DNA of 64,000 nucleotides from Mycobacterium sp. ELW1 (GCF_008329905.1 NZ_CP032155.1:4588001-4652000); one strand, 5' to 3'; positions 18,284-30,293 are shown, counted from the stretch's first letter. Made by a program: numbers and translations. Notes: generated from the sequence alone by a model not told the origin.

Positions 18284-19167
18284 CGAGTCCCCCTACTTCT
18301 CGCCAGCTCGCGACGGGACTTGCGTACCGCCGCGCGTGACCTAACCTTCAGCGCGCTCTTCATAGTCCATCGCAGCGGCGCACGCCACCAGCCAAAATGC
18401 CGATCGGACAAATAAAGGTAGGTGCTTTCGTGATGTGCCCGCAGGTTGCTGGCCGGGTCCCGGCCGGTCGAGTGGCCCTTGGCGTGCAGGATCTCCGACG
18501 ACGGGACGTAGACGTTGAGCCAGCCGGCCCGGCCCAGCCGGTCACCGAGGTCAACGTCTTCCATGTACATGAAGTAGCGCTCGTCGAACCCGCCGACCTG
18601 GTCGAATGCCGCGCGCCGGATCAGCAGGCACGAGCCCGACAGCCAGCCCACCGGCCGCTCGGTGGGCTCGAGGTACTCCTGGCGATAGGCCTTGGTCCAC
18701 GGATTGGTCTTCCAGACGAAGCCGACTACCGCATGCATGCCGCCGCGCACCAGGCTCGGCAGGTGGCGCGCCGACGGGTAGACCGAGCCGTCGGGGTCGC
18801 GGATCAACGGTCCCAGGGCCGCAGCCCTGGGCCAGCGGTCGGCGGCGGCGAGCAACTCGTCGATGCTGTTGGGTCCCCACACCACATCGGGGTTGGCGAC
18901 GATCACGAACTCGTCGTCGGCGGGAACCGTCGCCACACCGCGATTGGCGGCGCTGCCGTAGCCGAGGTTTCCGCCCATGCGCACCAGGCGGGTGCCGGGA
19001 TAGCGCTCCACCGCCTCCTCCGGCGTCCCGTCGGTGGAACCGTTGTCGGCCAGCACCACTGTCACCGGACGGTCGGTGGCCACCGTCAAGGAGGACAGGA
19101 AGCGATCCAGATGTGAGCCCGGGGAGTACGTCACCGTCACCACGGTCAGGGGGCGGCTCGACGTCAC
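18280..19167 (-). CDS. wbbL: Rhamnosyltransferase WbbL of the galactan linker
   Basis: A GT2-family enzyme that adds L-rhamnose to decaprenyl-PP-GlcNAc, forming the disaccharide linker between peptidoglycan and arabinogalactan. The 295-aa protein has the GT-A features VLADNGSTDGTPEEA near residue 40, NLGYGSAANRG, IVANPDVVWGP near 90, and the acceptor-side GGFDERYFMYMEDVDLGDRL near 190. It starts at GTG 19167 in a 4-bp overlap with rmlD and ends in one with manB, giving the cell-wall operon rmlD-wbbL-manB. Confidence 0.95.
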   Translation of the reverse strand: MTSSRPLTVVTVTYSPGSHLDRFLSSLTVATDRPVTVVLADNGSTDGTPEEAVERYPGTRLVRMGGNLGYGSAANRGVATVPADDEFVIVANPDVVWGPNSIDELLAAADRWPRAAALGPLIRDPDGSVYPSARHLPSLVRGGMHAVVGFVWKTNPWTKAYRQEYLEPTERPVGWLSGSCLLIRRAAFDQVGGFDERYFMYMEDVDLGDRLGRAGWLNVYVPSSEILHAKGHSTGRDPASNLRAHHESTYLYLSDRHFGWWRAPLRWTMKSALKVRSRAAVRKSRRELARSRGTR

Positions 19168-20057
19168 GGCGTAGAGGGTAACTGCCCGCCGGGCACGGGC
19201 TGGGCCAGCGCCTCGGCAAGCGCCTCACGCCACGGTCTTGGCGGGGTGAGCCCAGCGCGCACCGAGAGCCCCATCGACAGTGCTGAATACACCGGTCGCG
19301 GCGCCGGGCGGCCCGCTTGCGCCGTGCTCACCGGCCGGATCCGCTGCGGGTCGGCACCGAGTTCGGAGAACACGGCTCGGGCCAGCTCCAGGCGGGTGCA
19401 CGCGCCCTCGTTGGCGACGTGCAGGATCGGCTCCCGAATGCGCCCCTCACTGATCTCGAATATCGCATCGGCGAGGTCTTTGACGTAGGTGGGTGACCCG
19501 ATCTGGTCGTCGACCGCGTCGGCGGTCCCGTCGGTGCCGGCCAGCCGGCGCATCCCCGCCACGAAATCGGTGCCCGCTGCGCCGGTGTACACCCACGAGG
19601 TGCGCACCACGTGGGCGTCGGGCATGGCGGCCAGCACGGCCACCTCACCGGCGAGCTTGGTGCGTCCGTAGACACCCAGCGGCGCAGCCTCGTCGCCGAC
19701 GTCATAGGGGCGGCGCTGCTGACCACCGACAGGCTCGCCCGAAAAGACGTAGTCGGTAGAGAGGTGCACCAGCTGCGCGCCGACCCGCGCGCAGGCGTGC
19801 GCGACGTTCTCCGCTCCGGTGGCGTTGACGGCGTATGCGGTGTCGGGGTCGGCCTCGGCGGCGTCCACATTCGCAATGGCCGCGCAGTTCACCACCAGGT
19901 CCTTCTCGGCGATGAACCGCTCGGCGGCGGCGGGGTCGGTGATGTCACACTGCCGATGCGTCAACGCGCTGACCTCGATGCCCCGACGGGCCGCCTCACC
20001 TGCAAGAAACATCCCCACTTGGCCGCCGGCACCTGTAATCACGATCCTCGCCACCAC
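19164..20057 (-). CDS. rmlD: dTDP-4-dehydrorhamnose reductase
   Basis: It performs the last step of dTDP-L-rhamnose synthesis, supplying WbbL next door. The 297-aa protein has the short-chain reductase signature IVITGAGGQVGMFLA at the N-terminus, STDYVFSG, and the YGRTKLAGE catalytic Tyr-Lys pair. The start GTG 20057 (or GTG 20054) places the NAD(P)-binding motif at the normal position; the much longer open frame up to 20339 runs antisense through lcp1 and is rejected. It diverges from lcp1 with 67 bp between. Confidence 0.94.
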   Translation of the reverse strand: MVARIVITGAGGQVGMFLAGEAARRGIEVSALTHRQCDITDPAAAERFIAEKDLVVNCAAIANVDAAEADPDTAYAVNATGAENVAHACARVGAQLVHLSTDYVFSGEPVGGQQRRPYDVGDEAAPLGVYGRTKLAGEVAVLAAMPDAHVVRTSWVYTGAAGTDFVAGMRRLAGTDGTADAVDDQIGSPTYVKDLADAIFEISEGRIREPILHVANEGACTRLELARAVFSELGADPQRIRPVSTAQAGRPAPRPVYSALSMGLSVRAGLTPPRPWREALAEALAQPVPGGQLPSTP

Positions 20058-20112
20058 AATTACGAGTCTGGCACGCCGGTTTCGGCTACCCGGTATGCGC
20101 CCGTCTCGCCAG

Positions 20113-20118
20113 TAGCCT
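20113..20118 (+). promoter_or_regulatory. -10 box TAGCCT of the LCP gene
   Basis: TAGCCT ends 6 nt before ATG 20125, consistent with leaderless transcription. Confidence 0.5.
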
Positions 20119-20124
20119 GGGCTG

Positions 20125-21620
20125 ATGCCTGCTGACACCGAAGCACGGACGGGCGCCCAGCGGGTGGCCCGGACTGTGCTCGCGTTGATCGCCGTGACCG
20201 TGATGGTCAGCACCGGTGTCGCGTGGGGCAAGATCCGCTCGTTCGAGAACGGCATCTTCCACATGAGCACCTCGGCCCTCGGCGGGGGCGGGCAGGACGG
20301 CGCGATCGACATCCTGTTGGTGGGGATGGACAGCCGCACCGATGCTCACGGCAACCCGCTGTCCGAGGACGAGCTGGCGGCGTTACACGCCGGCGACGAC
20401 GTGTCGACGAACACCGACACGATCATCTTGGTCCGCATCCCCAACAACGGGAAGTCGGCGACGGCGATCTCGATTCCCCGCGACTCCTATGTCAAGGCCC
20501 CGGGTCTGGACAAGACGAAGATCAACGGCGTCTACGGCCAGGTGAAGCTCGAGAAGATGAAGCAGTTGGTCGAGCAGCAGGGGATGGATCCGGCCGAGGC
20601 CGAACCCAAAGCCGTCGAGGCCGGCCGTGAAGCGCTCATCAAGACCGTCGCCGACCTGACCGGCGTGACCGTCGACCACTACGCCGAGATCGGCCTGCTG
20701 GGCTTCTCACTGATCACCGATGCACTCGGCGGTGTCAATGTGTGCCTCAAAGATGCTGTCTACGAACCACTTTCCGGTGCCGACTTCCCGGCCGGCTGGC
20801 AGAAGCTCAACGGCCCACAGGCATTGAGTTTCGTCCGGCAGCGTCACGACCTCCCCGCGGCGACCTCGACCGGGTGGTGCGCCAACAGGTTGTGATGGCG
20901 TCCCTTGCGCACCAGGTGATTTCCGGTAAGACACTGACCAGCCCGTCAACCCTGAACAGGCTGCAGGACGCCATCCAGCGCTCGGTGGTGCTCTCGTCGG
21001 GCTGGGACATCATGGACTTCATCAAGCAACTCGAGAACCTCGCGGGTGGCAACGTGGCGTTCGCGACCATCCCCGTGCTTGACGAGGCCGGCTGGAGCGA
21101 CGACGGCATGCAGTCCGTGGTCCGGGTCGATCCGTCTCAGGTGCAGGAGTGGGTCGCCAGCCTGCTGCACGATCAGGCCGAGGGCAAGACCGAGAAGATC
21201 GCCTACACCCCCGAGCAGACCAAGGCCGACGTCGTCAACGACACCGACATCAACGGGCTTGCCGGCGCGGTGTCAGAAGTGCTCACCGGCAAGGGCTTCG
21301 GGGCGGGCGACATCGGCAACAACGACAAGGACCATGTGACCCACAGCCAGGTGCAGGCGGCCAAGGAGGACGACCTGGGCGCGCAGGCGGTCGCCAAGGA
21401 GCTGGGTGGGCTCCCGGTGGTGGCCGATGCTGCGATTCCGGCGGGAACCGTGCGGGTGGTGCTGTCCAGCGACTACACCGGACCGGGATCGGGCCTGGAG
21501 GGTTCGCTGCCGACGTCGGCTGCGGTCAGCCAGGCGGCCGGTCAGGCCGGCGACGCCACGACCCCGCCGCCGTCGCCCATCATCACCGCGGGGTCCGATG
21601 ACCCCAAGTGCGTCAACTGA
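20125..21620 (+). pseudogene. lcp1: LytR-CpsA-Psr arabinogalactan-peptidoglycan ligase, interrupted by a one-base frameshift
   Basis: This corresponds to Rv3267 (CpsA1/Lcp1), the phosphotransferase that attaches arabinogalactan to peptidoglycan outside the membrane. There is a membrane anchor at about residues 15-32, then the LCP domain (DILLVGMDSRTDAHG, ISIPRDSYVKAP, KINGVYGQV). The reading frame breaks in the run CCCC at 20853-20856, inside the conserved segment FVRQRHDLPRGDLDRVVRQQ. Frame 1 then ends at 20895, while the next frame carries on with RQQVVMASLAHQVISGKTL and a LytR_C domain to 21620. One extra C would restore a protein of 498 aa, the normal size. A sequencing error is as likely as a true mutation, because the gene is expected to be important. 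Confidence 0.85.
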
Positions 21621-22330
21621 TGACCAATCTGACTGCGGTCGTTCTGGATCCGCTGCTGCGGGCCGACCCGATGGGTCCGCGGATCACGTACTACGACGAC
21701 GCAACCGGTGAGCGTATCGAGCTGTCGACGGTGACGCTGGCCAACTGGGCGGCCAAGACCGCCAACCTGTTGCGCGACGAAATGGGCGCAGGCCCGGGCA
21801 CCCGGGTTGCCGTGTTGCTGCCCGCGCATTGGCAGACCGCGGCGGTGCTGTTGGGCGTGTGGTGGATCGGCGCCGAGGTCGTGCTGTCCGGAGCGGCGGA
21901 TCTCGCATTGTGCACCGCCGAGCGGTTGGACGAGGCCGACGACGCGGCCGCCGGCGGTGACGTCGCGGTGCTGTCGCTGGATCCGTTCGGCAAGCCGGCA
22001 CCTGACCTGCCGATCGGTGTCACCGATTACGCGACGGCGGTCCGGGTGCACGGCGACCAGTACGCCGCTGAGCCGCGACCAGGTCCGGCACTGGACGGCA
22101 GGTCGGTCGACGAAGTGCTGGCCGCCGCTTCCGATTCCGCCGCCGAGGCCGCTCTGACGGCCACCGATCGGGTCATGTCGTCGTTGCCGTGGTCCACCGC
22201 GGACGACATCATCACCAACCTGCTTGCGGTGTTCGTCGCGGGCGCGTCCCTGGTTCAGGTGGCCAACCCTGATGCCGCCGCGCTGGAACGGCGCCGGACG
22301 ACCGAGAAGGTCAGCAGAGACCTGGCGTGA
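21620..22330 (+). CDS. TIGR03089-family protein (truncated acyl-CoA-synthetase-like)
   Basis: A 236-aa actinobacterial protein resembling the N-terminal part of AMP-binding acyl-CoA synthetases (ANWAAKTANLLRDEMGAGPGTRVAVLLPAHWQTAAVLLGVWWIGA) but without the adenylate-forming core motifs. Its role is unknown; an M. tuberculosis counterpart, Rv3268, follows Rv3267. The start ATG 21620 overlaps the lcp1 stop in TGATG, so the two are linked in one unit. Confidence 0.85.
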   Translation: MTNLTAVVLDPLLRADPMGPRITYYDDATGERIELSTVTLANWAAKTANLLRDEMGAGPGTRVAVLLPAHWQTAAVLLGVWWIGAEVVLSGAADLALCTAERLDEADDAAAGGDVAVLSLDPFGKPAPDLPIGVTDYATAVRVHGDQYAAEPRPGPALDGRSVDEVLAAASDSAAEAALTATDRVMSSLPWSTADDIITNLLAVFVAGASLVQVANPDAAALERRRTTEKVSRDLA

Positions 22331-22473
22331 GGCTCCTCGAGGTCTATCCGTTGATTGGGGGACACCAGTTTCATCCGGCACGAGGGCTGGTTGACCGACA
22401 GACTGCGACCAATTGTGAGCGGATCGTACGAGGCAACCGCCATCGCGGCGGGGTGAGACAAGGAGCCCTTCCC

Positions 22474-22686
22474 ATGAAGATGAACACGAATTTTCTGGTC
22501 ACCCTGGCCGGCGGCGCTTTGGTCGCGGGTTCGATGTTGTTCGCCGGGCCGGCGAGCGCGCAAACCACCGACCCGAACACCGCCCCTAGCTCGTCGCATG
22601 CCGCCATCGGTGAGAATGGGGTGCTGGACTGGATCGAGTCGAGCGCCCCGCAGCAGAATCACGCGACCACGACGCCGCCCCGCTAA
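22474..22686 (+). CDS. Small secreted protein
   Basis: A 70-aa protein starting at ATG 22474 with a strong AAGGAG ribosome-binding site 8 nt upstream. Residues 1-27 form a signal peptide: two lysines near the N-terminus, a hydrophobic core (FLVTLAGGALVAGSMLFAG) and a likely AxA cleavage site in PASAQ. The mature part is about 43 residues, rich in Thr, Pro and Ser with no cysteine, ending HATTTPPR. I do not recognise the family. The 143 bp before it hold no other gene. The in-frame extension to 22327 lacks support. Confidence 0.75.
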   Translation: MKMNTNFLVTLAGGALVAGSMLFAGPASAQTTDPNTAPSSSHAAIGENGVLDWIESSAPQQNHATTTPPR

Positions 22687-22712
22687 GGTTCAGGGCTGAT
22701 TGCTCGCCTGAC

Positions 22713-22718
22713 TAGGCT
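22713..22718 (+). promoter_or_regulatory. -10 box TAGGCT, leaderless promoter of birA
   Basis: TAGGCT ends 7 nt before GTG 22726, consistent with leaderless transcription. Confidence 0.55.
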
Positions 22719-22725
22719 CGCTGAG

Positions 22726-23511
22726 GTGAGCCGCGCCCCGTTGAATCTCGCAGCCCTGTCCGCACTTCCGGTGCGCCGCATCGACGTCGTGGAAACCACC
22801 GGGTCGACCAACGCCGACCTGCTGGCCCGGCACGCCTCCGGCGAGGACATTCGAGGCGCGGTGCTGCTCGCCGAGCACCAGAGCGCCGGCCGTGGCCGCA
22901 ATGGCCGCAGCTGGTCGGCTCCGCCACGATCCCAGATCGCCCTGTCGATCGGCGTCGGCGCCGACGGCGTCCCCCCGGAGAGTTGGGGCTGGCTGCCGTT
23001 GCTCACCGGGATAGCACTGGTCGATGCCATCACGGCGACCACCGGCATCGAGGCCGCCGTGAAGTGGCCCAATGACGTCCTGGTGGGGTCCGGCAAGCTC
23101 GCCGGCATCCTGGCCGAGGTGGCCGCACCCGATCCGGTCATCGTGGTGGGCCTGGGGCTCAACGTCACGCTGACGCCCGACGAGGCGCCCGACCCGCGAG
23201 CGACCTCACTGCAGATGCTGGGCGCCACCGAGCTCGACCGCGATGCGCTGACCGCCGCGATCCTGCGCGAACTGACCGCCCGGATCGAAAAGTGGCAAAC
23301 CACACCGGGACCCGACCCGGCACTCGTCGAGGACTACCGGCGGCGCAGCAGCACCCTGGGCAGCCAGGTGCGGGCCATCATGCCCGGCGATCACGAAATC
23401 ACCGGCACCGCAGTCGATGTCGACTTACTCGGCCGGCTTCGCATCGACACGGGCACCGAGGTCATCACGGTGTCGGCGGGCGATATCACCCACCTGAGAC
23501 CGGCCGGCTAG
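22726..23511 (+). CDS. birA: Biotin-[acetyl-CoA-carboxylase] ligase
   Basis: It attaches biotin to the carrier domain of acyl-CoA carboxylase subunits such as AccA3 in this window. The 261-aa protein is the class I form without a DNA-binding domain: ETTGSTNADLLARHA near residue 25, the biotinyl-AMP loop GRGRNGRSW near 56, and KWPNDVLV near 110, with a small C-terminal domain. It is on the plus strand next to fadE25, while the M. tuberculosis copy (Rv3279c) lies beside accD5 on the opposite strand, so the locus has been rearranged. Confidence 0.94.
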   Translation: MSRAPLNLAALSALPVRRIDVVETTGSTNADLLARHASGEDIRGAVLLAEHQSAGRGRNGRSWSAPPRSQIALSIGVGADGVPPESWGWLPLLTGIALVDAITATTGIEAAVKWPNDVLVGSGKLAGILAEVAAPDPVIVVGLGLNVTLTPDEAPDPRATSLQMLGATELDRDALTAAILRELTARIEKWQTTPGPDPALVEDYRRRSSTLGSQVRAIMPGDHEITGTAVDVDLLGRLRIDTGTEVITVSAGDITHLRPAG

Positions 23512-23512
23512 A

Positions 23513-24673
23513 TCAGCGCAGCAGCGCCCGGGACATCACAACCCGCTGAATCTGGTTGGTGCCCTCGTAGATCTGGGTGATCTTGGCGTCGCGCATCATC
23601 CGCTCCACCGGGAAGTCCACCGTGTAGCCGGCACCGCCGAACAGCTGCACGGCATCGGTGGTCACCTCCATGGCGACATCGGAGGCGAAGCACTTCGACG
23701 CCGCCGAGATGAACCCCAGGTTGGGCTCGCCGCGCTCGGCGCGGGCAGCGGCGGAGTACACCATCAGCCGAGCCGCTTCGACCTTCATCGCCATGTCGGC
23801 CAGCATGAACTGCACACCCTGGAAATCGGAGATCGAGGTGCCGAACTGCTTGCGGTCCTTGGTGTATGCGATCGCCGCGTCCAACGCGCCCTGCGCGATA
23901 CCGACCGCCTGCGCACCGATCGTCGGGCGGGTGTGGTCGAGGGTGGCCAACGCGGTCTTGAAGCCGGTGCCGGGCTCCCCCACCATCCGGTCGCCCGGGA
24001 TACGACAGTTCTCGAAGTACAGCTCGGTGGTCGGCGAGCCCTTGATGCCGAGCTTGCGCTCCTTGGGCCCGATCGTGAAGCCCTCGTCGTCGATGTGCAC
24101 CATGAACGCCGAGATACCGTTGGCGCCCTTGTCGGGATCGGTCACCGCCATCACGGTGTACCAGGATGACTTGCCGCCGTTGGTGATCCACGCCTTGGCG
24201 CCGTTGAGGATCCAGTCGTCACCGTCAGCCTTGGCCCTGGTGCGCATCGACGCCGCGTCGCTGCCGGCCTCCCGCTCGGAGAGTGCGTACGACGCCATCG
24301 CCTCACCGGAGGCGATCGACGGCAACACCTTCTTCTTCAATTCTTCTGACCCACGCAGGATCAGCCCCATCGTGCCCAGCTTGTTGACGGCGGGAATCAG
24401 CGACGCCGACGCGTCGACCCGGGCGACCTCTTCGATGACGATGCACGCCGCCACCGAGTCCGCTCCCTGGCCGCCGTACTCCTCCGGCACGTGGACCGCG
24501 TTGAATCCCGAGGCGTTCAGGGCGTCCAGCGCCTCTTGCGGAAAGCGCGAGTTCTCATCGCAGTCGGCCGCGTACGGCGCGATCTCTTTCTCCGCCAGCG
24601 CGCGGATCGCGGTCCGCAGCTCGTCGTGCTCCTCGGGCAACTTGAATACGTCGAAATCGGGGTTCCCAGCCAT
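23513..24673 (-). CDS. fadE25: Acyl-CoA dehydrogenase FadE25
   Basis: An FAD enzyme that introduces the alpha-beta double bond in acyl-CoAs. The 386-aa protein has the full fold: ASYALSEREAGSDAASM near residue 125, WITNGGKSSWYTVMA, IKGSPTTELYFENCRIPGDR, and the late IYEGTNQIQRVVM with the catalytic glutamate. The start ATG 24673 has a strong AAGGAGG site 5 nt upstream. It converges tail-to-tail with birA and lies downstream of purE-purK, the same relation as Rv3274c-Rv3276c. Confidence 0.96.
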   Translation of the reverse strand: MAGNPDFDVFKLPEEHDELRTAIRALAEKEIAPYAADCDENSRFPQEALDALNASGFNAVHVPEEYGGQGADSVAACIVIEEVARVDASASLIPAVNKLGTMGLILRGSEELKKKVLPSIASGEAMASYALSEREAGSDAASMRTRAKADGDDWILNGAKAWITNGGKSSWYTVMAVTDPDKGANGISAFMVHIDDEGFTIGPKERKLGIKGSPTTELYFENCRIPGDRMVGEPGTGFKTALATLDHTRPTIGAQAVGIAQGALDAAIAYTKDRKQFGTSISDFQGVQFMLADMAMKVEAARLMVYSAAARAERGEPNLGFISAASKCFASDVAMEVTTDAVQLFGGAGYTVDFPVERMMRDAKITQIYEGTNQIQRVVMSRALLR

Positions 24674-24714
24674 CACAGCCTCCTTGCTACTCGCCGGTAA
24701 CTTTACCTGGCTCC

Positions 24715-25221
24715 TCACTCACCGAGTAATCGCTCCCGGAGCGCACGGTCCTTCGCCAGCACTTGGGCTTCCAAGTCGTCCTGGAAGCTCTCCATCCGCT
24801 TGCGCAGCGCGACATCCGACGTGGCGAGGATGCGCACCGCCAGCAGCCCCGCATTGCGTGCGCCGCCGATCGACACGGTGGCCACCGGCACACCCGCGGG
24901 CATCTGCACGATCGACAACAGCGAATCCAGGCCGTCCAGCTTGGCCAGCGGCACCGGCACCCCGATCACCGGCAGCGCCGTGGCCGAGGCCACCATCCCG
25001 GGCAGGTGGGCCGCCCCACCGGCGCCGGCGATGATCACTTGGATGCCGCGGGCCGCCGCACCGCGCGCGTAGTCCAGCATCCGTCCCGGGGTTCGATGCG
25101 CCGAGACGACGCCGACCTCGAACGGCACCTCGAACTCAGCCAGCGCCTCGGCCGCCGCCTCCATGACGGGCCAGTCGCTGTCGGAACCCATGATCAGCCC
25201 GACCACCGGTTTATCAGTCAT
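24715..25221 (-). CDS. purE: N5-carboxyaminoimidazole ribonucleotide mutase
   Basis: It converts N5-CAIR to CAIR in purine synthesis. The 168-aa protein is a class I Pur[17 protein letters not shown] near residue 8, [11 protein letters not shown] near 40, and the [14 protein letters not shown] loop near 67. The start ATG 25221 lies inside the end of purK (8-bp overlap), so the pair is coupled. The open frame extends upstream to 25296, but only within purK. Confidence 0.96.
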   Translation of the reverse strand: MTDKPVVGLIMGSDSDWPVMEAAAEALAEFEVPFEVGVVSAHRTPGRMLDYARGAAARGIQVIIAGAGGAAHLPGMVASATALPVIGVPVPLAKLDGLDSLLSIVQMPAGVPVATVSIGGARNAGLLAVRILATSDVALRKRMESFQDDLEAQVLAKDRALRERLLGE

Positions 25222-26431
25222 TGGCGGAATGCCCGTCCCATCCGTCGTTCCATTGCGCGTGCGACAACCAGTGTGCCGCCCGTTCCGCCCGTTCACGTAC
25301 CCGGTTCACATCACCGTCCGCCGCACCGACGATGTTGACGTGACCCACCTTGCGACCAGGCCGTTCAGCCTTGCCGTACAGGTGAACCTTGGCCTCCGGG
25401 ATCCGGCCGAACAGGTGATGCAGACGCTCGTCGACGCTCATCGCGGGAGCCTGCGGCGCGCCCAACACGTTGGCCATCACCGTCACCGGCGCGATCGGCC
25501 GGGTGTCGCCGAGCGGATAGTCCAGGACCGCCCGGACGTGCTGTTCGAACTGGCTGGTCACCGATCCGTCCATGGTCCAGTGTCCGGAGTTGTGCGGCCG
25601 CATCGCCAACTCGTTGACCAGCAGGGTGCCGTCAGTGGTCTCGAACAGTTCGACGGCCAGCACCCCGACCACGCCCAGCTCGCCGGCCAGCCGCAGCCCC
25701 AGCTGCTCGGCTTCGGCGGCCAGGTCTTCGGACAGGCCCGGTGCGGGCGCGAGGACGGTGACGCAGATGCCGTCGCGCTGCACGGTCTCCACGATCGGCC
25801 ATGCCGCACCCTGGCCGAACGGGGAGCGCGCCACCAGAGCCGCGAGTTCGCGGCGCATCGACACCCGTTCCTCGAGCAGCACCGGCACGCCGTCGGCCAG
25901 GTATCCGGCGACGGCCTCCCGAGCGTGGGCAAGATCACGAGCCAGGACCACGCCGCGGCCGTCGTAACCCCCACGCACGGTCTTGATCACCACCGGCCCG
26001 CCGACAGCGGCGGCGAACGCGTCGACATCGTCGACCCCTGAGACGGCGGTGAACCGCGGGATCGGCGCGCCGAGATCCGCCAGCTTGCGACGCATCACCA
26101 GCTTGTCCTGGGCGTGCACCAGGGCTTCGGGGGGTGGCGCCACGGTGACACCCTCGGCGACCAGCGTGTCGAGCAGCTCGGTGGGAACGTGCTCGTGGTC
26201 GAAGGTCAGGGCCGACGCGCCCGCGGCCGCGCGACGCAGCGCATCGAGGTCGGTATGGGCGCCGATGACGACGTAGGGGGTCACCTGAGCGGCGGGGTCG
26301 TCGGGGCTCACAGCCAGGACCCGCAGGCTCTGTCCGAGGGCGATCGCCGCCTGGTGGGTCATCCTGGCCAGCTGTCCGCCGCCGACCATGGCGACGATAG
26401 GGGGTGTGGGGCGCTTCGACACGGCCATCAT
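25214..26431 (-). CDS. purK: N5-carboxyaminoimidazole ribonucleotide synthase
   Basis: An ATP-grasp enzyme that makes N5-CAIR from AIR, bicarbonate and ATP, feeding PurE. The 405-aa protein begins [20 protein letters not shown], with the nucleotide-fold motif [13 protein letters not shown], the ATP-grasp segments [15 protein letters not shown] near residue 150 and [19 protein letters not shown] near 275. ATG 26431 or 26428 starts the protein; the frame continues upstream to 26854 antisense to gtrA and is not real there. It diverges from gtrA. Confidence 0.95.
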   Translation of the reverse strand: MMAVSKRPTPPIVAMVGGGQLARMTHQAAIALGQSLRVLAVSPDDPAAQVTPYVVIGAHTDLDALRRAAAGASALTFDHEHVPTELLDTLVAEGVTVAPPPEALVHAQDKLVMRRKLADLGAPIPRFTAVSGVDDVDAFAAAVGGPVVIKTVRGGYDGRGVVLARDLAHAREAVAGYLADGVPVLLEERVSMRRELAALVARSPFGQGAAWPIVETVQRDGICVTVLAPAPGLSEDLAAEAEQLGLRLAGELGVVGVLAVELFETTDGTLLVNELAMRPHNSGHWTMDGSVTSQFEQHVRAVLDYPLGDTRPIAPVTVMANVLGAPQAPAMSVDERLHHLFGRIPEAKVHLYGKAERPGRKVGHVNIVGAADGDVNRVRERAERAAHWLSHAQWNDGWDGHSAND

Positions 26432-26474
26432 GGTGTCAGACCTGCGCGAGTACGCACACCTGCGGCGACTTCCG

Positions 26475-26480
26475 TAGACT
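26475..26480 (+). promoter_or_regulatory. -10 box TAGACT of the gtrA-like gene
   Basis: TAGACT ends 8 nt before GTG 26489, consistent with leaderless transcription. Confidence 0.45.
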
Positions 26481-27093
26481 TGCTCCTTGTGTCTTTTGCT
26501 GATGCCACCATCGCTCGGCTGCCCCGACCGATCCGGCCCTTCGCCGAGCGGCATCACGAGCTCATCAAGTTCGCGATCGTCGGCGCCACGACGTTCATCA
26601 TCGACTCCGCGATCTTCTACACGCTGAAGCTGACGATCCTCGAGCCCAAGCCGGTCACCGCCAAGGTGATCGCGGGCATCGTCGCGGTGATCGCCTCCTA
26701 CGTGCTGAACCGGGAGTGGAGCTTCCGGAACCGCGGCGGCCGCGAACGTCACCATGAGGCGTTGCTGTTCTTCGGGGTCAGCGGTGTCGGCGTGCTGCTG
26801 AGCATGGCCCCGTTGTGGTTCTCCAGCTACGTGCTGGAGCTGCGGGTGCCGCACGTCTCACTGACCAACGAGAACATCGCGGACTTCATCTCCGCCTACG
26901 TGCTGGGCAACCTGCTGCAGATGGCGTTCCGGTTCTGGGCGTTCCGGCGCTGGGTCTTCCCCGACGAGTTCGGCCCCAGCCACGACAAGGGGCTGGAATC
27001 CACCCTCACCGGCGGCGGCTTCGCCGAGGCGATGGAGGACGAGTACGAGGCGGGTGCCACCGTCACGCCGCTGCGACGCCGGCGCGCGTCGCG

Positions 27094-29329
<2,236 letters not shown>

Positions 29330-29345
29330 CAAGGGGCTGCCGCCG

Positions 29346-29624
29346 ATGACCAAGCACGAGGACATCACCGAACTCAGCGACCCGCGGGACATCACGCTCG
29401 ACAACCCGGAGCCGCTGACTCCCGAGATCCGCATCGAGAGGGGCAACCCGAGCGACGAGGACATCGCCGCTCTGGTGACCGTGCTGGCCGCCGCCAGTGG
29501 CGGCAATGCCGGCCCGGGTCCGCAGGAGCTCAACCTGTGGGGTCATCCGGTCGACAAGCTGCGTTACTCGATCCACAGCTGGAATCAGGTGACCTTGTTG
29601 GAGCGGACCCACATGCGCCGATGA
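29346..29624 (+). CDS. accE5: Acyl-CoA carboxylase epsilon subunit AccE5
   Basis: A small 92-aa subunit that stabilises and activates the AccA3-AccD5 carboxylase. The N-terminus is acidic and probably disordered. The conserved part is [20 protein letters not shown] at residues 28-47, typical of actinobacterial epsilon subunits, and the C-terminus has the usual W-containing [12 protein letters not shown]. It lies 16 bp after accD5 with an AAGGGG site, so the two are cotranscribed. Confidence 0.93.
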   Translation: MTKHEDITELSDPRDITLDNPEPLTPEIRIERGNPSDEDIAALVTVLAAASGGNAGPGPQELNLWGHPVDKLRYSIHSWNQVTLLERTHMRR

Positions 29625-29631
29625 GCGCATC

Positions 29632-30273
29632 GTGACCCGCGTAGTTCTCGGCTCGGCCTCATCTGGTCGTCTGCGGGTGCTGCGTAACGCAGGGATCGAC
29701 CCGCTGGTCGTCGTCTCCGGTGTCGACGAGGACGCGATCGTGGCGAACCTGGGCGCCGATGCCGAGCCCGGCGACGTCGTCACCGCCCTGGCTCAGGCGA
29801 AAGCCGCTGCCGTACACAAGGTGCTCGATCCCGATGTCGCTTCGGATTGCGTTGTCATCGGCTGTGATTCGATGCTCTACCTCGACGGCGAACTCCGAGG
29901 CAAGCCTGGAACGCCCGAACAGGCTGCGTTGCAATGGGATTCGATGGCCGGCCAGGTTGGCCTGCTCTATACCGGGCACTGCGTGATCCGGGTGCGCCAC
30001 GGCGCGGCGGCCCACACCGCGACGCAGGCGGAGGTGACCCGGGTCCGGTTCGCCAGCCCCACGGCGGCCGACTTGGCGGCCTACATCGCCAGTGGTGAAC
30101 CGCTACAGGTTGCTGGCGCGTTCACGCTCGACGGCCTCGGCGGCTGGTTCGTCGACGGGATCGACGGCGATCCGTCCAACGTGGTCGGCCTGGGCCTGTC
30201 GGTGACGCGTCGGCTGCTGAGCGACGTCGGGCTGCCGATCGGCGACCTGTGGGCGGCTAATCCGGTCCGCTGA
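29632..30273 (+). CDS. maf: Maf-like nucleotide pyrophosphatase
   Basis: A 213-aa Maf/HAM1-fold protein that hydrolyses non-canonical nucleoside triphosphates; members can slow septum formation when overexpressed. It begins [21 protein letters not shown], the Maf N-terminal motif, with [15 protein letters not shown] near residue 83 and the late [17 protein letters not shown] segment. It starts at GTG 29632, 7 bp after accE5, so it is probably the third gene of the accD5 unit, as in M. tuberculosis. Confidence 0.93.
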   Translation: MTRVVLGSASSGRLRVLRNAGIDPLVVVSGVDEDAIVANLGADAEPGDVVTALAQAKAAAVHKVLDPDVASDCVVIGCDSMLYLDGELRGKPGTPEQAALQWDSMAGQVGLLYTGHCVIRVRHGAAAHTATQAEVTRVRFASPTAADLAAYIASGEPLQVAGAFTLDGLGGWFVDGIDGDPSNVVGLGLSVTRRLLSDVGLPIGDLWAANPVR

Positions 30274-30280
30274 TCAGCGG

Positions 30281-30286
30281 TAGGCT
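30281..30286 (+). promoter_or_regulatory. -10 box TAGGCT, leaderless promoter of sseA
   Basis: TAGGCT ends 7 nt before GTG 30294, consistent with leaderless transcription. Confidence 0.55.
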
Positions 30287-30293
30287 CGTCGTC

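Noticed and set aside
19164..20339. Long N-terminal extension of rmlD to 20339
   Set aside because: The extra 94 codons lie antisense to lcp1, before the NAD(P)-binding motif that should start the protein.
20853..20856. Programmed ribosomal frameshift in lcp1
   Set aside because: No slippery heptamer or following structure is apparent, and intact one-frame homologs are known. Consensus error or mutation is simpler.
22409..22422. AATTGTGAGCGGAT, identical to the left part of the E. coli lac operator
   Set aside because: Only half of the operator is present, no LacI-family gene is near, and it lies in a natural leader of a small secreted protein. Coincidence is the best reading.
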